DNA from: Candidatus Fusicatenibacter intestinigallinarum
GTDB lineage: Bacteria; Bacillota; Clostridia; Lachnospirales; Lachnospiraceae
Direction of reading: 5' to 3'
Length of the DNA: 64,000 nucleotides
NCBI GenBank assembly: GCA_019119555.1
Contig: DWWU01000003.1
Coordinates: 24,532 to 88,531, forward strand
Made by a program: the position numbers and the translations under genes. Shown here piece by piece: positions 60,914 through 64,000 of this stretch. The notes beneath the pieces are model-generated. The model saw nothing but the letters and a program-made list of their open reading frames with translations. It did not search any database and was not told the DNA's origin. Each line of letters starts with the position of its first letter. The first letter of the stretch is position 1.

Positions 60914-60973
60914 CGGATGCCCGCAGGCTCTGCGTTTTTATACGGTCTGCGCATTTCCTGCACAGAGCCTGTG
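60914..60973 (-). repeat. Family-3 composite repeat, copy 3 (inverted)
   Basis: Read on the minus strand: CAGGCTCTGTGCA, loop, TGCGCAGACC, then AAAAACGCAGAGCCTG. Here the first and last arms (CAGGCTCTG / CAGAGCCTG) can pair, closing the whole unit. Confidence 0.78.
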
Positions 60974-60995
60974 GTACCTCGCGGAGCAGAAACCG

Positions 60996-61023
60996 GCAGC
61001 TGTTCCGGGGACTGAACGGCTGC
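60996..61023. repeat. Family-1 palindrome with GCAGC/GCTGC flanks
   Basis: Left arm GCAGCTGTTCCGG, centre GG, right arm ACTGAACGGCTGC; outer bases differ from the family on both sides but still pair. It lies 30 nt before murB. Confidence 0.7.
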
Positions 61024-61052
61024 AATGAAACAGGAGGAATCGAGGATAACAG

Positions 61053-61976
61053 ATGTCAGATAGAATCAGAAGACGGTTCTGTGAAATCGTCGCAGAAGAC
61101 AGAGTGCTGGAACAGGAGCCGATGGCGCGTCATACGACCTTTCGGATTGGAGGACCGGCGGATTACTTTGTGGAACTTGAAAGTATCGATGAGGTAAAGG
61201 CAGCGGTCAGGATCTGTCAGGAAGAAAACCTCCCGTGGTTTGTGCTTGGCAGAGGCAGCAATCTTCTGGTCAGCGATCAGGGATATCGGGGGGTGATTCT
61301 TTCCATATATAAGGGTTTCCAGAAGGTGGAAATAGACGGAGAGATTCTGACTGTTCAGGCAGGCACACTGCTGACGACGCTTTCCGGAAAAGCGCTGGAT
61401 GCTTCCCTTGCGGGAATGGAATTTGCATCAGGCATACCGGGAACGGTCGGAGGCGCCGTGGTGATGAATGCGGGCGCTTACGGCGGAGAGATGAAGGATA
61501 TTGTCCGGCAGGTGACGGTTCTGGATCAGGAAGGAATTGTGCGGACGCTGACCGGCGAGGAGATGCAGTTCGGTTATCGCACCAGCCTGGCGAAGAAAAA
61601 AGGTTACATAGTGCTGGAGACGGTTCTGGAGCTTCAGCATGGACAGAAAGAAGAAATTCGGGAAAGGATGCAGGGGCTGAAAGCGAAGCGGATTGCGAAA
61701 CAGCCGCTGGAATATCCCAGCGCAGGAAGTACCTTTAAACGGCCGGAGGGATACTTCGCGGGAAAACTGATTATGGACGCCGGACTGAGAGGGGCCCATG
61801 TGGGGGACGCTCAGGTTTCGGAAAAACACTGTGGATTTGTGGTGAATACCGGCCATGCCACGGCTGCCGATGTGCGTGAACTGATGCGGCAGATTCAGGA
61901 AAAGGTACAGGAACAGTTTGGAGTTCGCCTGGAACCTGAGGTGAGATTTCTGGGAGAGTTTGAGTCAAAGGAGTAA
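61053..61976 (+). CDS. murB: UDP-N-acetylenolpyruvoylglucosamine reductase
   Basis: A 307-residue FAD enzyme that makes UDP-MurNAc in peptidoglycan synthesis. VLGRGSNLLVSDQGYRG and GIPGTVGGAVVMNAGAYGGEM bind FAD; the catalytic Ser lies in YPSAGSTFKRP and the Glu in RLEPEVRFLG. It is the short (type II) form common in Bacillota. GAGGA lies 5 nt before ATG 61053. Four genes from here to the window end are close or overlapping: murB, rapZ, whiA, hpr. Confidence 0.97.
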   Translation: MSDRIRRRFCEIVAEDRVLEQEPMARHTTFRIGGPADYFVELESIDEVKAAVRICQEENLPWFVLGRGSNLLVSDQGYRGVILSIYKGFQKVEIDGEILTVQAGTLLTTLSGKALDASLAGMEFASGIPGTVGGAVVMNAGAYGGEMKDIVRQVTVLDQEGIVRTLTGEEMQFGYRTSLAKKKGYIVLETVLELQHGQKEEIRERMQGLKAKRIAKQPLEYPSAGSTFKRPEGYFAGKLIMDAGLRGAHVGDAQVSEKHCGFVVNTGHATAADVRELMRQIQEKVQEQFGVRLEPEVRFLGEFESKE

Positions 61977-61980
61977 AAAT

Positions 61981-62862
61981 ATGCGTTTTGTAATCGTGAC
62001 GGGAATGTCCGGGGCGGGAAAGAGTACCGCGTTGAAAATGCTGGAGGATGCGGAGTATTTCTGCGTAGACAACCTCCCGATTCCGCTGATTGAGAAATTT
62101 GCCCAGCTGACGATGGACGGAACTGCCGGTGAGATTCAGAAAGTGGCGCTCGGCATCGACATCCGCAGCGGACAGTCACTGTCGGATCTTCAGTCCGTGC
62201 TGGAAAAAATGACGATCGCAGGTATCCGCTACGAAATTCTGTTTCTGGATTCCTCGGATGATATTCTTGTCAAGCGCTATAAAGAAACCCGAAGAACACA
62301 TCCTCTGGCGGGAAACGGACGGGTGGATGAGGGAATCAGGAAGGAACGGAAGGCGCTGGAATTTCTGAAAAAGGAAGCGGATTATATTATTGATACCAGC
62401 CAGCTTCTGACGAGAGAGCTGAAGGCGGAGCTGGACAAAATTTTTATCCAGGATCAGAAATTTCAGAATCTGATGATCAGCGTGGTTTCTTTCGGCTTCA
62501 AGTATGGAATCCCGGCAGATTCGGATCTTGTGTTTGATGTGAGATTTCTTCCGAATCCTTACTATGTGGAAGAACTTCGGCCTCTTTCGGGCAACGATGC
62601 TCCGGTCAGAGATTTTGTGATGGGATACGAGAATGCAAGGATTTTTGCCGACAAGCTGGAGGATATGATTACCTTTCTTCTGCCCAACTACATTTCGGAG
62701 GGGAAACATCAGCTGGTGATCAGCATCGGATGTACCGGAGGAAAGCATCGCTCCGTTACTCTTGCTAACGAACTGTACCGGAGACTGTCCAAAGTCAGTG
62801 AGTACGGCGTGAGAATTGAGCACAGAGATATTGAGAAAGATGCGATCAGAAAAAAACAGTAA
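61981..62862 (+). CDS. rapZ: RNase adapter / nucleotide-binding protein RapZ (YvcJ)
   Basis: A 293-residue P-loop protein. Walker A GMSGAGKSTALKML; the middle LFLDSSDDILVKRYKETRRTHPLA and C-terminal IGCTGGKHRSVTLANEL are family hallmarks. In Gram-positives (YvcJ) the role is unclear, with links to competence and wall metabolism; in enteric bacteria it guides RNase E. AAAGGAG overlaps the murB stop and is 7 nt from ATG 61981. yvcK, which normally follows, is missing: whiA begins 15 nt later. Confidence 0.95.
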   Translation: MRFVIVTGMSGAGKSTALKMLEDAEYFCVDNLPIPLIEKFAQLTMDGTAGEIQKVALGIDIRSGQSLSDLQSVLEKMTIAGIRYEILFLDSSDDILVKRYKETRRTHPLAGNGRVDEGIRKERKALEFLKKEADYIIDTSQLLTRELKAELDKIFIQDQKFQNLMISVVSFGFKYGIPADSDLVFDVRFLPNPYYVEELRPLSGNDAPVRDFVMGYENARIFADKLEDMITFLLPNYISEGKHQLVISIGCTGGKHRSVTLANELYRRLSKVSEYGVRIEHRDIEKDAIRKKQ

Positions 62863-62877
62863 AGGCGGGCGAGGAGC

Positions 62878-63822
62878 ATGTCGTTTTCCGGAGAAGTGAA
62901 GGAAGAACTTTCCAGACAGATCCCGGAGGCACGTCACTGTCAGATTGCGGAGCTGGCCGCGATTCTCGGACTGTGCGGTCAGGTGAGGGAAGAAAGTCAA
63001 GGGCAATATGCTATAAAAATTCAGACAGAAAATGTGTATGTTGCCAGAAAGTACTTTACTTTATTGCAAAAAACATTTAATATAGAAGCAGAACTTGCAG
63101 TACGTCAGAATCAGAAAGAAAACACCTACACGATTTCTGTAAATAAGCCGGAGCAGGTTCGCAGGGTTCTTCAGGCGTCAAGGATGATGCCCGGGGAAGT
63201 GAATGATACTTTTATTCATTCTGCGCTGGTGCAGAGAAGATGCTGCAAGAGAGCATATCTGCGAGGTGCATTTTTGTCATCAGGTTCCATCAGCGATCCC
63301 AACAAATTTTATCATTTCGAGATTGTATGCCCGGATCTGGAAAAAGCGGAACAGATCAGAGAGATTATCGGGTGCTTTGAGATGGAAGCACGCATTGTGA
63401 GCAGAAAGAATCACTTTGTGGTCTATGTCAAAGAGGGAGCCCAGATTGTTGAACTGCTGGGAATCATGGGGGCCAGCGTGTCTGTGCTGAATCTGGAGAA
63501 TGTCCGGATTCTCAAGGAGATGCGCGGGAGCGTGAACCGAAAGGTAAACTGTGAAACGGCTAATATCAACAAGACAGTACATGCAGCGGTGAAGCAGATT
63601 GAGGATATCCGTCTGATTCAGGAAAGAATCGGGTTTTCCGATCTTCCGGAAGAGCTGGAACAGACGGCGAGGCTGCGGCTGGAATATCCGGATGCTACAC
63701 TGGCAGAACTGGGGGCTATGCTGACGCCGGCTGTCGGAAAGTCGGGCGTCAACCACAGACTGAGAAAACTTAAGGGTATTGCAGAAGAGCTGAAAAGGGA
63801 ACAAGGAGAAGAATTATTATGA
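62878..63822 (+). CDS. whiA: Sporulation/division regulator WhiA
   Basis: A 314-residue protein: two LAGLIDADG-like motifs in the N-terminal part (AYLRGAFLSSGSISDP and neighbours), and a C-terminal helix-turn-helix (LAELGAMLTPAVGKSGVNHRLRKL). It binds DNA and affects division and chromosome organisation in Gram-positives. GCGAGGAGC lies just before ATG 62878. The ATGA of its stop is the start of the HPr-like gene. Confidence 0.96.
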   Translation: MSFSGEVKEELSRQIPEARHCQIAELAAILGLCGQVREESQGQYAIKIQTENVYVARKYFTLLQKTFNIEAELAVRQNQKENTYTISVNKPEQVRRVLQASRMMPGEVNDTFIHSALVQRRCCKRAYLRGAFLSSGSISDPNKFYHFEIVCPDLEKAEQIREIIGCFEMEARIVSRKNHFVVYVKEGAQIVELLGIMGASVSVLNLENVRILKEMRGSVNRKVNCETANINKTVHAAVKQIEDIRLIQERIGFSDLPEELEQTARLRLEYPDATLAELGAMLTPAVGKSGVNHRLRKLKGIAEELKREQGEELL

Positions 63823-64000
63823 TTAAGAAACCTATCACGATTCGTATTTCTAACGGCCTGGAAGCCAGACCGGTAGCGATGCTGGTACAGGTGGCAAGCC
63901 AGTATGAGAGCGAGATTTATGTGGAAAGCGGAAAGAGAAAAGTCAACGCGAAGAGTATTATGGGAATGATGACGCTTGGTCTGGACAACGGAGAAGATAT
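63819..64000 (+). CDS. Crh-like HPr-family protein (5' part)
   Basis: The first 60 codons of an HPr-fold protein, cut by the window end. The position of the PEP-phosphorylated histidine (HPr His15) is Glu: ISNGLEARPVAM. Ser46, target of HPr kinase, is kept in NAKSIMGMM. So it cannot carry phosphate for sugar transport but may act as a catabolite co-repressor, like Bacillus Crh (which has Gln15) and in the same position after whiA. ATG 63819 overlaps the whiA stop, with AAGGAGAAG upstream. Confidence 0.92.
   Translation, partial: MIKKPITIRISNGLEARPVAMLVQVASQYESEIYVESGKRKVNAKSIMGMMTLGLDNGED

Noticed and set aside
1-64000. CRISPR arrays, tRNA or rRNA genes, insertion sequences with transposase
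   Set aside because: No regularly spaced direct repeats with unique spacers, no tRNA cloverleaf or rRNA signature and no transposase motif were seen on reading both strands.

Overview
The window reads as chromosome of a spore-forming, anaerobic Bacillota of the Lachnospiraceae type. The evidence is an anaerobic class III ribonucleotide reductase at the left edge, a spoIIA operon and spoVA genes, a murB-rapZ-whiA-HPr block, a valS T-box, a CIRCE-like site on clpB, a ZTP riboswitch on fhs, and strong AGGAGG ribosome sites throughout. The genus cannot be fixed from the sequence alone. I saw no rRNA, tRNA, CRISPR array, transposase or prophage gene.

Layout. 1-3.6 kb: 3' end of nrdD, a VanR/VanS-like two-component pair, and an anchored C39-like cysteine peptidase. 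3.8-7.6 kb (minus strand): a two-gene operon of family 3 glycosidases. 8.0-9.8 kb: fhs behind a ZTP riboswitch and terminator. 10-17 kb: a large repeat-bearing NlpC/P60 wall hydrolase, nucleoside salvage (cdd, deoC, a BMP-type lipoprotein) and a PcsB-like hydrolase. 17-26.6 kb: a YfhO-type membrane protein, a HAD phosphatase, an amidohydrolase, two MATE exporters and a PPP-type phosphatase. 26.6-31.5 kb: clpB, a DUF4250 gene and a third MATE gene behind a promoter-terminator leader. 31.6-42.3 kb: a coherent plus-strand block with a 2-hydroxyacid dehydrogenase, a membrane protein, PII-Amt-PII, a five-gene Opp-type ABC importer and a HisC-like aminotransferase. 42.3-49.6 kb: a 234-bp long-hairpin element, T-box/valS, an LTA-synthase-like sulfatase, folC and a 50-residue protein. 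49.6-59.8 kb: a zinc-ribbon/TPR membrane protein, spoIIAA-spoIIAB-sigF, a MoxR-DUF58-membrane protein trio, and a spoVA locus split into two divergent arms. 60-64 kb: tcdA, murB, rapZ, whiA and a Crh-like HPr that runs off the end.

The most striking signal is not a gene. A 28-bp palindrome (arms close to GTAACAGTTCAGC and GCTGAACTGTTAC around a 2-nt centre) occurs about 26 times, nearly all between genes, often as the first thing after a stop codon and sometimes supplying the stop codon itself. Arm changes are frequently compensated on the other arm, which points to selection or duplication as a hairpin. Two further repeat families share the gaps: a TATAACAGG..CCTGTTATA palindrome placed directly after terminators, and a roughly 60-bp composite (CAGGTCTGYGCA..GAAAACGCAGAGCC) that appears fused to half-copies of the first family. 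Together with the long hairpin element upstream of valS they make this window unusually rich in non-coding palindromic repeats. Second in interest are the PII-Amt-PII/Opp/aminotransferase/dehydrogenase block and the unidentified leader RNA upstream of the third MATE gene.
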